Assembly (NCBI RefSeq): GCF_025128095.1
Contig: NZ_JAHLYT010000060.1
Coordinates: forward strand, 1 to 64,000
Direction: 5' to 3'
Source of the DNA: Synechococcus sp. CS-1328
Lineage (GTDB): Bacteria; Cyanobacteriota; Cyanobacteriia; PCC-6307; Cyanobiaceae
Length of the DNA stretch: 64,000 bases
Positions 30,413-42,447 of this stretch are shown here, piece after piece. The first letter of the stretch is position 1. The number at the start of each line of letters is the position of its first letter. The translations under genes were made by a program, and so were the position numbers. Under the pieces are notes generated by a model. That model was not told the DNA's origin, did no database searches, and saw only the letters and a list, made by a program, of their open reading frames with translations.

Positions 30413-30423
30413 GCCGGCCACCG

Positions 30424-30990
30424 ATGCCCGCTATAGCTCTGTTCGGCACCAGCGCCGATCCACCCACCCTCGGCCACCGCGCCCTGCTCGAGGGGCTGCT
30501 GACCTTGTATCCAGAGGTGGCGACCTGGGCCAGCGACAATCCCCTCAAGCACCATGCGGCCCCGCTGCCCATGCGAGCTGCCCTGCTCGAGGCCCTGGTG
30601 GCGGCGATCGGCAATCCCCGGCTGTGCCACCGGCAGGAGCTCAGCAGCCCCTGGACGATCGAAACCCTGGAGCGCGCCGCCCGGCGCTGGCCCCAGCACG
30701 AGCTGGTGTTCGTGGTGGGAAGCGATCTGGCCCCCCAGATCCCCCGCTGGAAAGCCGCCGATGCGATCCTGCGCCGCTGCCGCCTGGCGATCGCCCCGCG
30801 CCGGGGTTGGCCACTCACGACGGAGCAGCAGCAGGCGCTGCGAGAGCTGGGGGCAACGCTGGAGCTGCTGCCGCTGGAGATTCCCGCCACGGCCAGCTCA
30901 GCAGTGCGCCGCTGCCCCGATCCAGCCCAGGTGCCGCCGGAGCTGCGCCCCCTCCTGCTGCAGCACAATCTCTATGGCTTCACGGGCTGA
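30424..30990 (+). CDS. nadD: Nicotinate-nucleotide adenylyltransferase
   Basis: Makes nicotinate adenine dinucleotide from NaMN and ATP in NAD synthesis. The 188-residue nucleotidyltransferase has IALFGTSADPPTLGHRALLEG (the GxFxPxHxGH-type site with Thr-Leu-Gly-His), the helical LPMRAALLEALVAAI, ELVFVVGSDLAPQIPRWK, and a C-terminal Ile-Pro-Ala-Thr-Ala-Ser-Ser-Ala-Val-Arg motif (ISST..R variant). It is followed by nadE after 113 bases, so the last two NAD steps are grouped. Confidence 0.92.
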   Translation: MPAIALFGTSADPPTLGHRALLEGLLTLYPEVATWASDNPLKHHAAPLPMRAALLEALVAAIGNPRLCHRQELSSPWTIETLERAARRWPQHELVFVVGSDLAPQIPRWKAADAILRRCRLAIAPRRGWPLTTEQQQALRELGATLELLPLEIPATASSAVRRCPDPAQVPPELRPLLLQHNLYGFTG

Positions 30991-31103
30991 TCGTCCTGCG
31001 GCAGGCTGATGCAGCAGCGGCAGCCTGGTCCAGGTGCACCAACCTGATCTGACTGCGGCCGCTGCAGCCCCCTGTCCTTCCCCTCGCGCCGCTCCCGCCG
31101 CCG

Positions 31104-32789
31104 ATGCGTCTTGCTCTGGCCCAGATCGATCCCCTGGTGGGCGACCTGCGAGGCAACGGCGCCCGCATCCTGACGGCTTGCCAGGAGGCGGCGAGCGCTG
31201 GCGCCGATCTGGTGCTGACGCCGGAGCTGTCGCTCTGGGGCTATCCGCCCCGCGACCTGCTGCTGCGCGCCAGCCTGGTGCAGCGTCAGGGTGAAGAGCT
31301 CGACCGACTCGCTGCCTCACTCCCCGCGGAGCTGGCGGTGCTGGTGGGGGTGGTGGAACCGGTGGAAGATGACGGGGTGCCGGGCCTCTACAACAGCCTG
31401 GCCCTGGTGGAGCCGGGCCAGTGGCGCTTCGTGGCCCGCAAACGGCTGCTGCCCACCTACGACGTTTTCGACGAGCAGCGCTATTTCCGCAGCGGCACCA
31501 GTGCCGCCGTGCTGGAGCTGGTACGCAACGGCCGCCCGTGGCGCCTCGGGCTGACGATCTGCGAAGACCTGTGGGTGGACGAGCACCTGCAGGGCCACCG
31601 CCTCGCCGGCGCCGACCCGATCGCGGCACTGCTGCCGCACCGGCTTGATCTGCTGCTCAACCTCTCGGCCTCCCCCTTCGGCCAGGAGAAGGTGGCCCTG
31701 CGGCAAACCCTGGCCTCACGCGCCGCGACACGCCTCGGCTGCCCGGTGGTCTACGTCAACCAGGTGGGCGGCAACGACGAACTGGTGTTCGACGGCGTCA
31801 GCTTCGTGGTGGATGGCGAAGGGAAGCTGGTGGCTCGCCTGCCCTGCGCCCGTGAAGCCCTCGGCTTCTGGGACGCCGCTCGCGACCAGACCAACGCCAT
31901 CGCACCATTGCCCGAGCGGCTCGAGCAGATCTTCCGCGTGCTGGTGCTGGGGGTGCGCGATTACGCCAGCAAGTGCGGGTTCCAGCGGGCGTTGCTGGGC
32001 CTGAGCGGCGGCATCGATTCGGCCCTGGTGGCGGTGATCGCCGCCGCGGCCCTGGGCCCCGAGCAGGTGCAGGTGCTGCGGATGCCCTCCCCCTGGAGCT
32101 CCGCCGGGTCCCTCAGCGACGCCGCAGCCCTGATCGAACGGCTGCACCTGGCCAGCAGCACCCTGCCGATCGCCGCGCTGATGAACAGCTTCGACACGGT
32201 GCTGACACCAGCGCTTGGGGAGGCCCCCCGGGGAATCACGGCGGAGAACCTGCAATCCCGCATCCGCGGCACGCTGCTGATGGCCCTGGCCAACCAGGAG
32301 GGCCGGCTGCTGCTCTCCACCGGCAATAAATCGGAGCTGGCGGTGGGCTACTGCACCCTCTACGGCGACATGAACGGCGGCCTGGCCGTGATCGGCGATC
32401 TCTACAAAAGCACCGTGTTTGCGCTCTGCGCCTGGCTGGACAGCCCCGCCGCAGGCCCCTGCCGCCGCGAGCTGGGTCTGCCCGAGGGCGGCGATCTGGT
32501 GGGCAGTTCCATCCGCGACAAGCCCCCCAGCGCCGAGCTGCGGCCCGACCAGCGCGACAGCGATTCCCTGCCGGACTACGCCGTGCTCGATCCGCTGCTG
32601 AAGGCCTACATCGAACAGCTGCGCACCCCCGAGCAGTTGATCGAGGCCGGCACCGACGCCGCCCTAGCCGAACGGGTGCATCGGCTGCTGCGACTGGCCG
32701 AATTCAAGCGTCGCCAGGCTGCACCGCTGCTGAAAGTGAGCGCTCGGGCCTTCGGCAGCGGCTGGCGGATGCCGATCGCCGCACGCTGA
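31104..32789 (+). CDS. nadE: Glutamine-dependent NAD+ synthase
   Basis: 561 residues with two domains. The N-terminal nitrilase-type glutaminase has the Glu-Lys-Cys triad in LVLTPELSLWGYPPRDL, FVARKRLLPTYDVFDE and LGLTICEDLW. The C-terminal ATP-pyrophosphatase synthetase has GLSGGIDSALVAVIAA, STGNKSELAVGYCTLYGDMN and SIRDKPPSAEL. Full length. Uses glutamine to amidate deamido-NAD made by NadD, its upstream neighbour. Confidence 0.96.
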   Translation: MRLALAQIDPLVGDLRGNGARILTACQEAASAGADLVLTPELSLWGYPPRDLLLRASLVQRQGEELDRLAASLPAELAVLVGVVEPVEDDGVPGLYNSLALVEPGQWRFVARKRLLPTYDVFDEQRYFRSGTSAAVLELVRNGRPWRLGLTICEDLWVDEHLQGHRLAGADPIAALLPHRLDLLLNLSASPFGQEKVALRQTLASRAATRLGCPVVYVNQVGGNDELVFDGVSFVVDGEGKLVARLPCAREALGFWDAARDQTNAIAPLPERLEQIFRVLVLGVRDYASKCGFQRALLGLSGGIDSALVAVIAAAALGPEQVQVLRMPSPWSSAGSLSDAAALIERLHLASSTLPIAALMNSFDTVLTPALGEAPRGITAENLQSRIRGTLLMALANQEGRLLLSTGNKSELAVGYCTLYGDMNGGLAVIGDLYKSTVFALCAWLDSPAAGPCRRELGLPEGGDLVGSSIRDKPPSAELRPDQRDSDSLPDYAVLDPLLKAYIEQLRTPEQLIEAGTDAALAERVHRLLRLAEFKRRQAAPLLKVSARAFGSGWRMPIAAR

Positions 32790-32883
32790 TCCCGTCACGA
32801 AAGCGTGGCAGTTCGGCCCCGGCCCCGCCAATCTGGTGCAAGCCCTGCAGTGGTCCATGACAGCACCCGGCCTGACGGCCCCG

Positions 32884-33996
32884 ATGGCCAGCATCGGTGT
32901 GCCCACGGAAATCAAGCGGGACGAGCAGCGGGTGGCGCTCAGTCCTGATGGGGTGCGCGAGCTGGTAGGCCAGGGCATGGAGGTGCGGGTGCAGGAGGGC
33001 GCCGGGCTCGGCGCCGGCATCGCCGACGACGACTACGCCGCCGCCGGGGCCCATCTGGTGAGCTGCGAGGACGCCTGGGGCGCGCATCTGGTGGTGAAGG
33101 TGAAAGAACCGCAACCGGAGGAGTTCCGCTATCTGCGCAGCGACCTGGTGCTGTTCACCTACCTCCATCTGGCCGCCTATCCCGAGGTGGGCGAGGCCCT
33201 GCTGGAGGCCGGCACCACCGCGGTGGCCTACGAAACCGTGCAGCTCGAAGACGGCAGCCTGCCGCTGCTGGCGCCCATGAGCGAGATCGCCGGGCGCATC
33301 GCCGCCCAGGTGGGCGCCCACCTGCTGGAAAAACCCCACGGTGGCCGCGGCGTGCTGATCGGCGGCTGTACCGGCGTCCGGCCGGCGCGGGTGGTGGTGC
33401 TGGGCGCCGGCACGGTGGGCTGGCATGCGGCGCGGCTGGCGGCGGCGATGGATGCGGAGGTGTTCCTGCTGGATCACTCGCCCCAGCGCCTGCGCCGGCT
33501 GGAGGCCGACCGCAAGGGCCGCCTGGTGAGCCTGGTGAGCAGCCGCGGTTTGATTGAGCGGTTGGTGCCGGGAGCAGATCTGCTGATCGGCGCCGTGCTC
33601 ACCCCCGGCGGCCGGGCCCCCACCCTGGTGGAGGAGGAGCTGGTGCAGCGCATGAAGGCCGGCTCGGTGATCGTGGACGTGGCGATCGATCAGGGGGGCT
33701 GCATCGCCACCAGCCGCGAGACCACCCACACCGAACCGGTGGTGACCATCCATGGCGTGCAGCACTACGCCGTGGGCAACATGCCTGGCGCGGTGCCCTT
33801 CACCTCCACCGAAGCACTGGTGAGCGTCACATTGCCCTACATCCTGGTGATGGCGGGCCGCGGGCTGGCCGAGGCGGTCACCGACCGGCCCGAGTTGCTC
33901 TCGGGTCTGAACACCGTCAATGGGGCCGTCTGCCATCCGGGTGTGGCCAAGGCCCTGGGGGTGTCACCGCGCCACCCGATGGCCTGTCTGCGCTGA
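32884..33996 (+). CDS. ald: Alanine dehydrogenase
   Basis: Reversible NAD-dependent L-alanine deamination. From ATG 32884 the protein has 370 residues, the family length; ATG 32857 is an alternative. Landmarks: IGVPTEIKRDEQRVALSPDG at the N-terminus, substrate Lys in VKVKEPQPEEF, the Rossmann VVVLGAGTVGWHAARLA, QGGCIATSRETTH, and NMPGAVPFTSTEAL. It sits downstream of nadE and converges on the DUF3326 gene. Confidence 0.94.
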   Translation: MASIGVPTEIKRDEQRVALSPDGVRELVGQGMEVRVQEGAGLGAGIADDDYAAAGAHLVSCEDAWGAHLVVKVKEPQPEEFRYLRSDLVLFTYLHLAAYPEVGEALLEAGTTAVAYETVQLEDGSLPLLAPMSEIAGRIAAQVGAHLLEKPHGGRGVLIGGCTGVRPARVVVLGAGTVGWHAARLAAAMDAEVFLLDHSPQRLRRLEADRKGRLVSLVSSRGLIERLVPGADLLIGAVLTPGGRAPTLVEEELVQRMKAGSVIVDVAIDQGGCIATSRETTHTEPVVTIHGVQHYAVGNMPGAVPFTSTEALVSVTLPYILVMAGRGLAEAVTDRPELLSGLNTVNGAVCHPGVAKALGVSPRHPMACLR

Positions 33997-34001
33997 GTAC
34001 C

Positions 34002-34046
34002 GCTCAGGCGAGACGCCCCAGGGGCTCAGGCGAGGCGCCCCAGGGG
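34002..34046. repeat. 22-bp tandem duplication
   Basis: Two copies of GCTCAGGCGAGACGCCCCAGGG (second copy with G for A at the tenth to twelfth base) in direct tandem, period 22. The second copy holds the last codons and stop of the DUF3326 gene; the first lies between it and the ald stop. This duplicates the stop codon context. Confidence 0.8.
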
Positions 34047-35111
34047 CCGCCGCAGGCTGGCGGGATCGATCCCCTCGCGCAGGGCCAGGACCAGACCCGC
34101 CGCCTCGGCGTAGGTCTCAACCTCCAACACCGGCAGGCCCAGCGCCGCCCCGTCCACCGCCAGCACACAGGGATTGCCGCGCACGGCGATCAGCGGCACT
34201 CCCCGCTCCGCGCAGGCCAGCACGGCTTCCCCCCCCAGGGCCGTCGCCGGCGCCACCACCGCACCGATATCCGCGGAGCGGATCAGCCCACCCGCCCTGA
34301 AGGCGGCCGGTTCGCTCACCAGATCGGGGGACCGGCTCAGGCCCACCAGAACGCAGGGCAGAAAGGTGTGGCCCAGCTCCTCTGCCGCTGCCCGCGGATC
34401 GAGACTGGGATCGAGCGGCAGCGGCGCCAGAGCCGGTGCGTGGGCACAGGGGCAACCCAGATGGCGACTGAGCAGATGGCTGATCACGGCCTCGGCACCG
34501 GCCAGCCCATCGACCCCCGCCCCCTGGCGGTAGGCCGCCAGGGCCTCGCTCTCGGGCTCATCGGGAAAGCGGGCCACCACGGCGATCGCCGTGGCCCCAG
34601 CCGCCACCAGCTGCTCTCCCGCCCGCAGCAGCAGATCAGGGCGCGCCAGGGAGCCCCAGCTGGCACCACTGGGTCCGAGCGACAGGCTCACCTCCAGCGG
34701 CGCCTCAGTGGTGCGCACCGGGCCGATCGCCAGTCCAAGGCTGGCGCGGCAGGCATCGGCCGCCTGCAGATGGCGGCGGCGCAGGGGCTCCTCAATGCCG
34801 GCATCCAGCAGCAGGCCCACCCGCCGCGCTGGAACCGGCGCCAGGGCCAGCTCCCCTGCAGCGAAGCGATTCAGGCTCCAGCCCTCCACGTAGTGCAGCC
34901 GTGGATCGCTCCAGTAGAGCGCCGCCGCGTTCATCACGTTGGGATGGGTGATCAGGCAGCCACTGGCGGCCGCGAGCAGCCGGGCCGCCGGCAGACCATC
35001 ACCCGCATAGCCGCCCACGGCACAACCCACGCCGGTGGGGATCACCAGAAGGGTGGGCAGCGGCGGCGCCGCGCGGTCGCTCAACAGACCGGCCCGGAGC
35101 TGAAAACCCAC
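34026..35111 (-). CDS. DUF3326 family protein
   Basis: 361 residues of a conserved cyanobacterial family of unknown function. Blocks: LLVIPTGVGCAVGGYAGDGL, ITHPNVMNAAALYW, YVEGWSLNRFAAGEL, and a C-terminal DIGAVVAPATALGGEAVLAC. Start options are GTG 35111 and TTG 35084; the TTG would form a TTGA overlap with the upstream gene's stop, in keeping with other junctions here. Last gene of a four-gene minus-strand operon. Confidence 0.82.
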   Translation of the reverse strand: MGFQLRAGLLSDRAAPPLPTLLVIPTGVGCAVGGYAGDGLPAARLLAAASGCLITHPNVMNAAALYWSDPRLHYVEGWSLNRFAAGELALAPVPARRVGLLLDAGIEEPLRRRHLQAADACRASLGLAIGPVRTTEAPLEVSLSLGPSGASWGSLARPDLLLRAGEQLVAAGATAIAVVARFPDEPESEALAAYRQGAGVDGLAGAEAVISHLLSRHLGCPCAHAPALAPLPLDPSLDPRAAAEELGHTFLPCVLVGLSRSPDLVSEPAAFRAGGLIRSADIGAVVAPATALGGEAVLACAERGVPLIAVRGNPCVLAVDGAALGLPVLEVETYAEAAGLVLALREGIDPASLRRPLGRLA

Positions 35112-35284
35112 ACCCCTTCGACCCTCAGACCCCGATCAGGATCCACCGCCGTGATCGCCCAGCGCAGGGGCTCGGCGCCACCGGATTGAGCGGCCAGGGA
35201 GGCACGAACCTGGGGCAACAGAGCACCGGCAGCGGGCTTCAGCCACAACTCCAGAGGCTCCAGGCGCGTCAGCGCGTCACTCAC
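35081..35284 (-). CDS. Small conserved protein, unknown
   Basis: 67 residues (SDALTRLEPLELWLKPAAGALL ... LRWAITAVDPDRGLRVEGVW). No signal peptide or membrane segment; an alpha then beta pattern is likely. The ATG at 35284 overlaps the ferredoxin stop (ATGA), and its 3' end overlaps the DUF3326 gene by 31 bases or fewer depending on that start. The coupling on both sides argues that it is translated. I believe similar short proteins occur in other picocyanobacteria but do not recognise a family. Confidence 0.7.
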   Translation of the reverse strand: MSDALTRLEPLELWLKPAAGALLPQVRASLAAQSGGAEPLRWAITAVDPDRGLRVEGVWVFSSGPVC

Positions 35285-35643
35285 TTCTGGAACTGACCGA
35301 ACTGGAGCTCATAGAGGGCATCTTCCTGGCCGGCGAGCAGATCCAGGTCGCTGCGGGGGAATGACACACACAGCAGCGCATAGCCCTGCTCCTGCAGCTC
35401 CAGCTTCACTCCCATGGCATCGGGCTGGTGCACACTGCCGCTGCGGAGCAGGGCAGCACAGGTGGTGCACACACCTGAGCAGCAGGAACTGGGCAACGGC
35501 ACGCCCGCTGCTTCAGCCGCGGCGAGCACGGTCTGATCGGATCGGCATGGAAAGGTGTGTGGCGTGCCGTCGATCTCGGCGGTGACACTGAAGCTGGAGG
35601 GATCGGACACGAGCGGGATCGGACGGTCAGGCGCGCAGCCCAT
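35281..35643 (-). CDS. Plant-type [2Fe-2S] ferredoxin-like protein
   Basis: About 120 residues. A beta-grasp ferredoxin domain with the cluster ligands in SSCCSGVCTTCAALL (C-x4-C-x2-C) and a fourth Cys in YALLC. It lacks the acidic surface and the exact spacing of photosynthetic PetF, so it is a specialised ferredoxin. ATG 35643 overlaps the oxygenase gene by 17 bases; GTG 35610 would avoid overlap. As neighbour of a 2OG-Fe(II) oxygenase it could serve that pathway, an inference from context. Confidence 0.87.
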   Translation of the reverse strand: MGCAPDRPIPLVSDPSSFSVTAEIDGTPHTFPCRSDQTVLAAAEAAGVPLPSSCCSGVCTTCAALLRSGSVHQPDAMGVKLELQEQGYALLCVSFPRSDLDLLAGQEDALYELQFGQFQK

Positions 35644-36427
35644 CTTCCCCGATGGCCTGCCACTGGCTGGGATGGGGCGCCAGGTACTCCGGCGGCGTGG
35701 AGCCTGGCGCAGCGGGCGGTGCGGTAAGCACAAAATCAAGACTGATCGAAAACCTGTGGTCGTCGGGCTCGTGGTTCTCCAGCACGGCGTGATCCAGGCA
35801 GGAGGGAAACAGCAGCAGCAGACCGGCCCGTGGCGCCACATCCACCCAGGCCGCATTGAGGGGAGAGGCGCCATCGATCGGGCCGTCATGGCCCACCGCC
35901 AGGCCCGGCACCAACTCGTTCACCTGGCGGGCTGGAAACAGACGCAGACAGCCATGGTGGCCGCTGCCATCGCCATTGAGGTAATAAACAGCGCTGAGAT
36001 GCGCATTGGGATGGTGGTGGCGGCCCACCACCTGCCCGGCCTCGCTCACGACAGGCCAACAGCGCTGCAGATGGAGCGACACCTCCGAGCAGGAGAAACC
36101 CAGGGCGTCGAGATAGCCCTGGGCATGGCCGGCGATCTCGGCCACCAACGGCGCAAAGACCGGGTGGCGGTGCAACTGCCAGACCCCATTGAGGTCCCCG
36201 GTCCAGGCGCAGCCGGGATCGGGGTTGGAGGCAGACGCGCCGCGCAGGTCACAAATCGCCTGAATCTGCAGGGCCGTGTCGAGCGGATCGACCGCCCGCT
36301 GCACCTGGCCGAGCGCGGTGGGGAACAGGGCCTGGATCGCCAGGCCGCCGCCCCGTGCAGTCGGCCCAAGCCGCTGAGCGGCAGCACGAGGACCCGATTT
36401 TGAAGGCATCCCACCCTGATCGCTCAT
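35627..36427 (-). CDS. 2OG-Fe(II) oxygenase (TIGR02466-like)
   Basis: 266 residues. The double-stranded beta-helix iron ligands appear as HHHPNAHLSAVYYLN (His-x-Asp/Asn-like region) and HAVLENHEPDDHRFSISLDF (distal His plus the 2-oxoglutarate Arg). An AGLLLLFPSCLDHAV strand is typical of prolyl-4-hydroxylase-like enzymes. This resembles the TIGR02466 group of putative 2OG-Fe(II) oxygenases. ATG 36427 is used. It leads the operon oxygenase-ferredoxin-small protein-DUF3326. Substrate unknown. Confidence 0.82.
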   Translation of the reverse strand: MSDQGGMPSKSGPRAAAQRLGPTARGGGLAIQALFPTALGQVQRAVDPLDTALQIQAICDLRGASASNPDPGCAWTGDLNGVWQLHRHPVFAPLVAEIAGHAQGYLDALGFSCSEVSLHLQRCWPVVSEAGQVVGRHHHPNAHLSAVYYLNGDGSGHHGCLRLFPARQVNELVPGLAVGHDGPIDGASPLNAAWVDVAPRAGLLLLFPSCLDHAVLENHEPDDHRFSISLDFVLTAPPAAPGSTPPEYLAPHPSQWQAIGEDGLRA

Positions 36428-36526
36428 CAGCAAGGCCTGCAAGCACACCCCTGGATCCTGCCAAGCCGAACATCCAGGCCACAAACAGCCGGGCACAACA
36501 AGCCAACAGGCAGAAAAGCAGCCATC

Positions 36527-36557
36527 AAAAAAGCCGTTCCCGAAAGTCGGAAACGGC
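36527..36557 (-). terminator. Terminator of the main ATP synthase operon
   Basis: Stem arms 36533-36540 and 36549-36557 (one bulged base), 8-base loop, followed on the minus strand by six T (complement of 36527-36532). It lies about 100 bases after the atpG stop. Confidence 0.87.
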
Positions 36558-36659
36558 CGTCTGATCAGCAGGTGCGGGTCGGAAGATGCGGGCCTGCAGG
36601 TGCAAATGAGCCGAGAGAGGATCTCCGCTCAGAAGGCAACAAACCAGGCCATCAACAGA

Positions 36660-37613
36660 TCAGGTCATCGCCACGGAACCACCGACCACCTCGAGGATCT
36701 CCTGGGTGATCGCTGCCTGGCGGGCCTTGTTGTAATCCAGCGTCAGGCTCTTGGCGAGGGCCTTGGCATTGTCGCTGGCGTTGTTCATCGCCGTCATCCT
36801 GCTGGCCAGCTCAGAAGCCGCGGCCTCCTGCAAGGAGCGCAGCAACTGATTCTCCAGATAGAGAGGCAGCAGGGCATTGAGCAGCTGCTCCGGGCTCTGG
36901 TCGAAGACGATGTCCGAGGGGATCTCGGGCTGTTCGTTGGCAGCACCGCCTCCATCCACAGCCACGGTCAGGCGACCTTCGCGGGTGGTGAGCCGGAAGA
37001 TCTCATCCTCGGGGGTGGCGATGCCCTGGGGATCCAGTGGCAGCAGGGTTTGCACCACGGGCTTGGAACTGACCAGGTTGATGAACTTGGTGAAGATGAT
37101 CTCGACCCTGTCGGTACTGGCAGAGAGAAACTCAGCCAATACTTCCGTGGCAATACCACCCGCTTCGCTGGCGTTGGGAACCTGCTCAAGACCGGTGAAG
37201 GTGGCCCGGATCGGGTAGCTGCGGTTCTGGAAGTAGGTGATTGCCTTGCGGCCGATCAGCACCAGATCGACGCTGTAACCCTGCTGCTTGAGCTCAGCAA
37301 AGCGTTGCTCGGTGCGTTTGATGATGTTGGCGTTGTAGCCACCGCAGAGGCCACGGTCTCCTGTCACAGACAGCAGCGTGATCGTGCGCAGCTCGCGGGA
37401 TTCAAGCAGGGGGGAATCGGCATCTTCGAAGCGCATGCGCGACTGAAGATTCTCCAGCACCCGTGCCAGCCGATCGGCAAATGGACGGCTGCGCAATACC
37501 TGCTCCTGGGCGCGCCGCACTTTGGCGGCAGCCACGAGACGCATGGCCTCGGTGATCTTGCGCGTGTTCTTGACCGAACCAATGCGGTCGCGGATTTCCT
37601 TGAGATTTGCCAT
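36660..37613 (-). CDS. atpG: ATP synthase F1 subunit gamma
   Basis: The central rotor shaft. 317 residues, longer than bacterial gamma because of the regulatory insert of photosynthetic enzymes. Landmarks: [23 protein letters not shown] at the N-terminus and [18 protein letters not shown] near the C-terminus, the two helices of the coiled coil. The insert region (about 195-235) lacks an obvious pair of close cysteines, so thiol control of the chloroplast type is not expected. Last gene of the operon. Confidence 0.96.
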   Translation of the reverse strand: MANLKEIRDRIGSVKNTRKITEAMRLVAAAKVRRAQEQVLRSRPFADRLARVLENLQSRMRFEDADSPLLESRELRTITLLSVTGDRGLCGGYNANIIKRTEQRFAELKQQGYSVDLVLIGRKAITYFQNRSYPIRATFTGLEQVPNASEAGGIATEVLAEFLSASTDRVEIIFTKFINLVSSKPVVQTLLPLDPQGIATPEDEIFRLTTREGRLTVAVDGGGAANEQPEIPSDIVFDQSPEQLLNALLPLYLENQLLRSLQEAAASELASRMTAMNNASDNAKALAKSLTLDYNKARQAAITQEILEVVGGSVAMT

Positions 37614-37626
37614 GGTTACGCCCTCC

Positions 37627-39204
<1,578 letters not shown>

Positions 39205-39753
39205 CTAGCTCACCTTGACCAGGGCCAGACCGAGGCGACGAACCTGTCCGGACAGGCTGGCGTCGATCACCTGGGAACCGACGCTGACGGTGAAACCGCC
39301 GATCAGAGAGGGATCAACCTTCTGGACGACCTCAACCTGCTCGGTGGCGGCCACGGTCTTGATCTTGCTGGTGATCTGAGCCAGCTGTTCAGCACCGAGC
39401 TGGGTGGCCGAGGTCACCGTGGCCAGAGCGATCCTGTTCTGCTGGCGGTAGAGCTCAAGCAGACGCTCAAGCACCGCATCCAGCACTTCAATGCGCTGGC
39501 GATCGGCCAACAGCTTCAGCAGATTCAGGAAGGTGGGAGTCACCTGCTCTTCGAACAGTGCCTGCAGCGCACTCTTCTTGGCTTCGATCTCGATGACCGG
39601 CGAGGTCAGCGCCTCGCGCAGATCATCCGATTCATTCCAGAGAGCCAGGATCTGACGGGCCTGCTCGACGACCTGATCGGTTTCGTTATGGGCTTCAGCC
39701 ACCTGCAGGAAGGCTTCGGCGTAGGGCGTGGTGATGGAGTTGAGCAGGGGCAT
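39205..39753 (-). CDS. atpH: ATP synthase F1 subunit delta
   Basis: The OSCP-like stator subunit linking F1 to the peripheral stalk. 182 residues: an N-terminal helical bundle (PLLNSITTPYAEAFLQVAEAHN) and the C-terminal VDPSLIGGFTVSVGSQVIDAS block that identifies the delta/OSCP family. The start overlaps the atpF stop (ATGA). Confidence 0.95.
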   Translation of the reverse strand: MPLLNSITTPYAEAFLQVAEAHNETDQVVEQARQILALWNESDDLREALTSPVIEIEAKKSALQALFEEQVTPTFLNLLKLLADRQRIEVLDAVLERLLELYRQQNRIALATVTSATQLGAEQLAQITSKIKTVAATEQVEVVQKVDPSLIGGFTVSVGSQVIDASLSGQVRRLGLALVKVS

Positions 39754-40277
39754 CAGGCGTTACCCATCGATTGGATGGCCTGCTCGATGAAGCGGGCCTG
39801 GGCCTGGTCATCCAGCTTGCCGGGAAGGCTTGCGAGGGCCTTGTCAATGGCCAGCTGAGCGGCCTGGCGACGCAGCAGGGTGGTGACCCTGGCCGCTTCT
39901 GACTCCAGATCATTGCTGGAGCTCTGCTTGATCCGCGCCATATCCTCGATCGTGCGCTTCTCGATCTCCAGGCGGATCGACTGGGCACGCTCCTTGCCCT
40001 CAGCTCGGATCTGATCGGCCTTCTTCTGGGCCTGACCGAGATCCTGCTGGGCCGTTGCAAGAGAGGCAGTGGCCTTGGCCAGACGGTCCTCCGCGTCCTT
40101 CAGATCAGAAAGGATGAGGGCCCGGCGTCGCTCGAGGATGCCACCGAGAAAGCTGGGCAGGAACTTCCAGAGGCAGGCGATCACGATCGCCAGATTGATG
40201 ATGTTGGATTCGAAGATGTTGAAGTTGAGGCCGAAGCCTCCCTCCGAAGCCATCACCAGGGGAATGGGGAGATTCAT
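39753..40277 (-). CDS. atpF: ATP synthase Fo subunit b
   Basis: A peripheral stalk subunit. 174 residues: one N-terminal membrane helix ([21 protein letters not shown]) followed by a long charged coiled coil ([23 protein letters not shown]). Typical of cyanobacterial b, which pairs with b' rather than forming a homodimer. Overlaps both neighbours by ATGA junctions. Confidence 0.94.
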   Translation of the reverse strand: MNLPIPLVMASEGGFGLNFNIFESNIINLAIVIACLWKFLPSFLGGILERRRALILSDLKDAEDRLAKATASLATAQQDLGQAQKKADQIRAEGKERAQSIRLEIEKRTIEDMARIKQSSSNDLESEAARVTTLLRRQAAQLAIDKALASLPGKLDDQAQARFIEQAIQSMGNA

Positions 40278-40747
40278 TTGGTGGCAGCCAGCAGACGATC
40301 GACGATCAGATCACCGAGTTGGTCGGCATCTCCCTGAAGCTGAGTCATGGCCGATTCCCGCTGGGAATCGATCTCACGACGCGCCTGTTCTCTGGACGCG
40401 TTGGACTCCGCCGTCGCAGTGGCCAGGGCATCGCGATAGAGACTATCGGATTCCTGTTCAGCGTCGAGGATCAGCTTCTGGGTATGGAGACGGGCCTCCT
40501 TGAGCTGCTCCTTCAGCTCAGTCTCCAGGCGCTCAACCTGAGCCAGCTTCTGCTTGGCCTCGGCACGACTGGTACTGATGTAATCCTCACGCTCTTCCAC
40601 AACCCGACCGACCGGGCGGAAAAACAGGGCATTGAGAATGAAGGTGAGGATGACAATCTGCACCGCCATCAGCGGCAGAGTGGCATCGAGGTCGAACAGA
40701 CCTCCTTCGGGTGCACCTGCTTCGGCAAGCAGAAGCCAGCTGGTCAT
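40274..40747 (-). CDS. atpF2: ATP synthase Fo subunit b'
   Basis: The second peripheral stalk subunit, diagnostic of photosynthetic organisms (often called atpG in cyanobacterial papers). 157 residues with one membrane helix ([22 protein letters not shown]) then the [20 protein letters not shown] coiled coil. Overlaps atpF by ATGA; about 130 bases separate it from atpE. Confidence 0.94.
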   Translation of the reverse strand: MTSWLLLAEAGAPEGGLFDLDATLPLMAVQIVILTFILNALFFRPVGRVVEEREDYISTSRAEAKQKLAQVERLETELKEQLKEARLHTQKLILDAEQESDSLYRDALATATAESNASREQARREIDSQRESAMTQLQGDADQLGDLIVDRLLAATK

Positions 40748-40874
40748 GGGGCGGGGGTGGCGAGCGGACGTCCGGAGAAAAACCGGAGGGAGAACGCGGA
40801 GCGAATGGGAAACGATGCTTGCGAGGCCCAGGAAACAAACGGTTCCAGGGACCTCGGATCACATCCAGTTCCGA

Positions 40875-42025
<1,151 letters not shown>

Positions 42026-42111
42026 CTGGCTGGTGGGTTTCGGTGCCGCGCAGGCGGCGTTTCGGAAAACGACGGCGGAGCCGCCAGGCTTGAGCTAGCC
42101 GGTCATGATCT

Positions 42112-42447
42112 TCAGCTGTCAAAGACAGCGTTCAGAAGAATGGCCGGCTTGTAGAGCAGAAAGCCGATCAGGGCAGGCAGCATCTGCAACTCGGGCAGGC
42201 GCGCCGCAGCGAGCACAAGCACCACAGGCACAAGAAGCTGAAACTTGCCCACAGACTTCGATCCGTTACCGACGCGCTCAACACTGCGTGCAAGAAGCCG
42301 CAGATAAAGCAAGCCGGCCATGGCACCTACCAGCAGACTGCCGGCAGTGTCCAGATCAAAGCGGAGAGAGGTGATCACAACAGCCACCGCCGAAACGAGC
42401 AGCGTGGCCAGGATCAGGCGCTGCCGAAGCCGCGCATAGTCGTCCAT
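42112..42447 (-). CDS. atpI: ATP synthase protein I
   Basis: A small membrane protein that leads the operon and is thought to assist c-ring assembly or Mg uptake. From ATG 42447 it has 111 residues with four hydrophobic segments (LILATLLVSAVAVVITSLRF, AGSLLVGAMAGLLYLRLLA, LLVPVVLVLAAARL, LPALIGFLLYKPAILL). The frame stays open to a GTG at 42630, which would add 61 polar residues; I consider that less likely. Confidence 0.85.
   Translation of the reverse strand: MDDYARLRQRLILATLLVSAVAVVITSLRFDLDTAGSLLVGAMAGLLYLRLLARSVERVGNGSKSVGKFQLLVPVVLVLAAARLPELQMLPALIGFLLYKPAILLNAVFDS

Noticed and set aside
30786-30793. HIP1 palindrome (GCGATCGC) enrichment
   Set aside because: A few copies were seen by eye across the window, not clearly above what a GC-rich genome would give; counting by computer would be needed.
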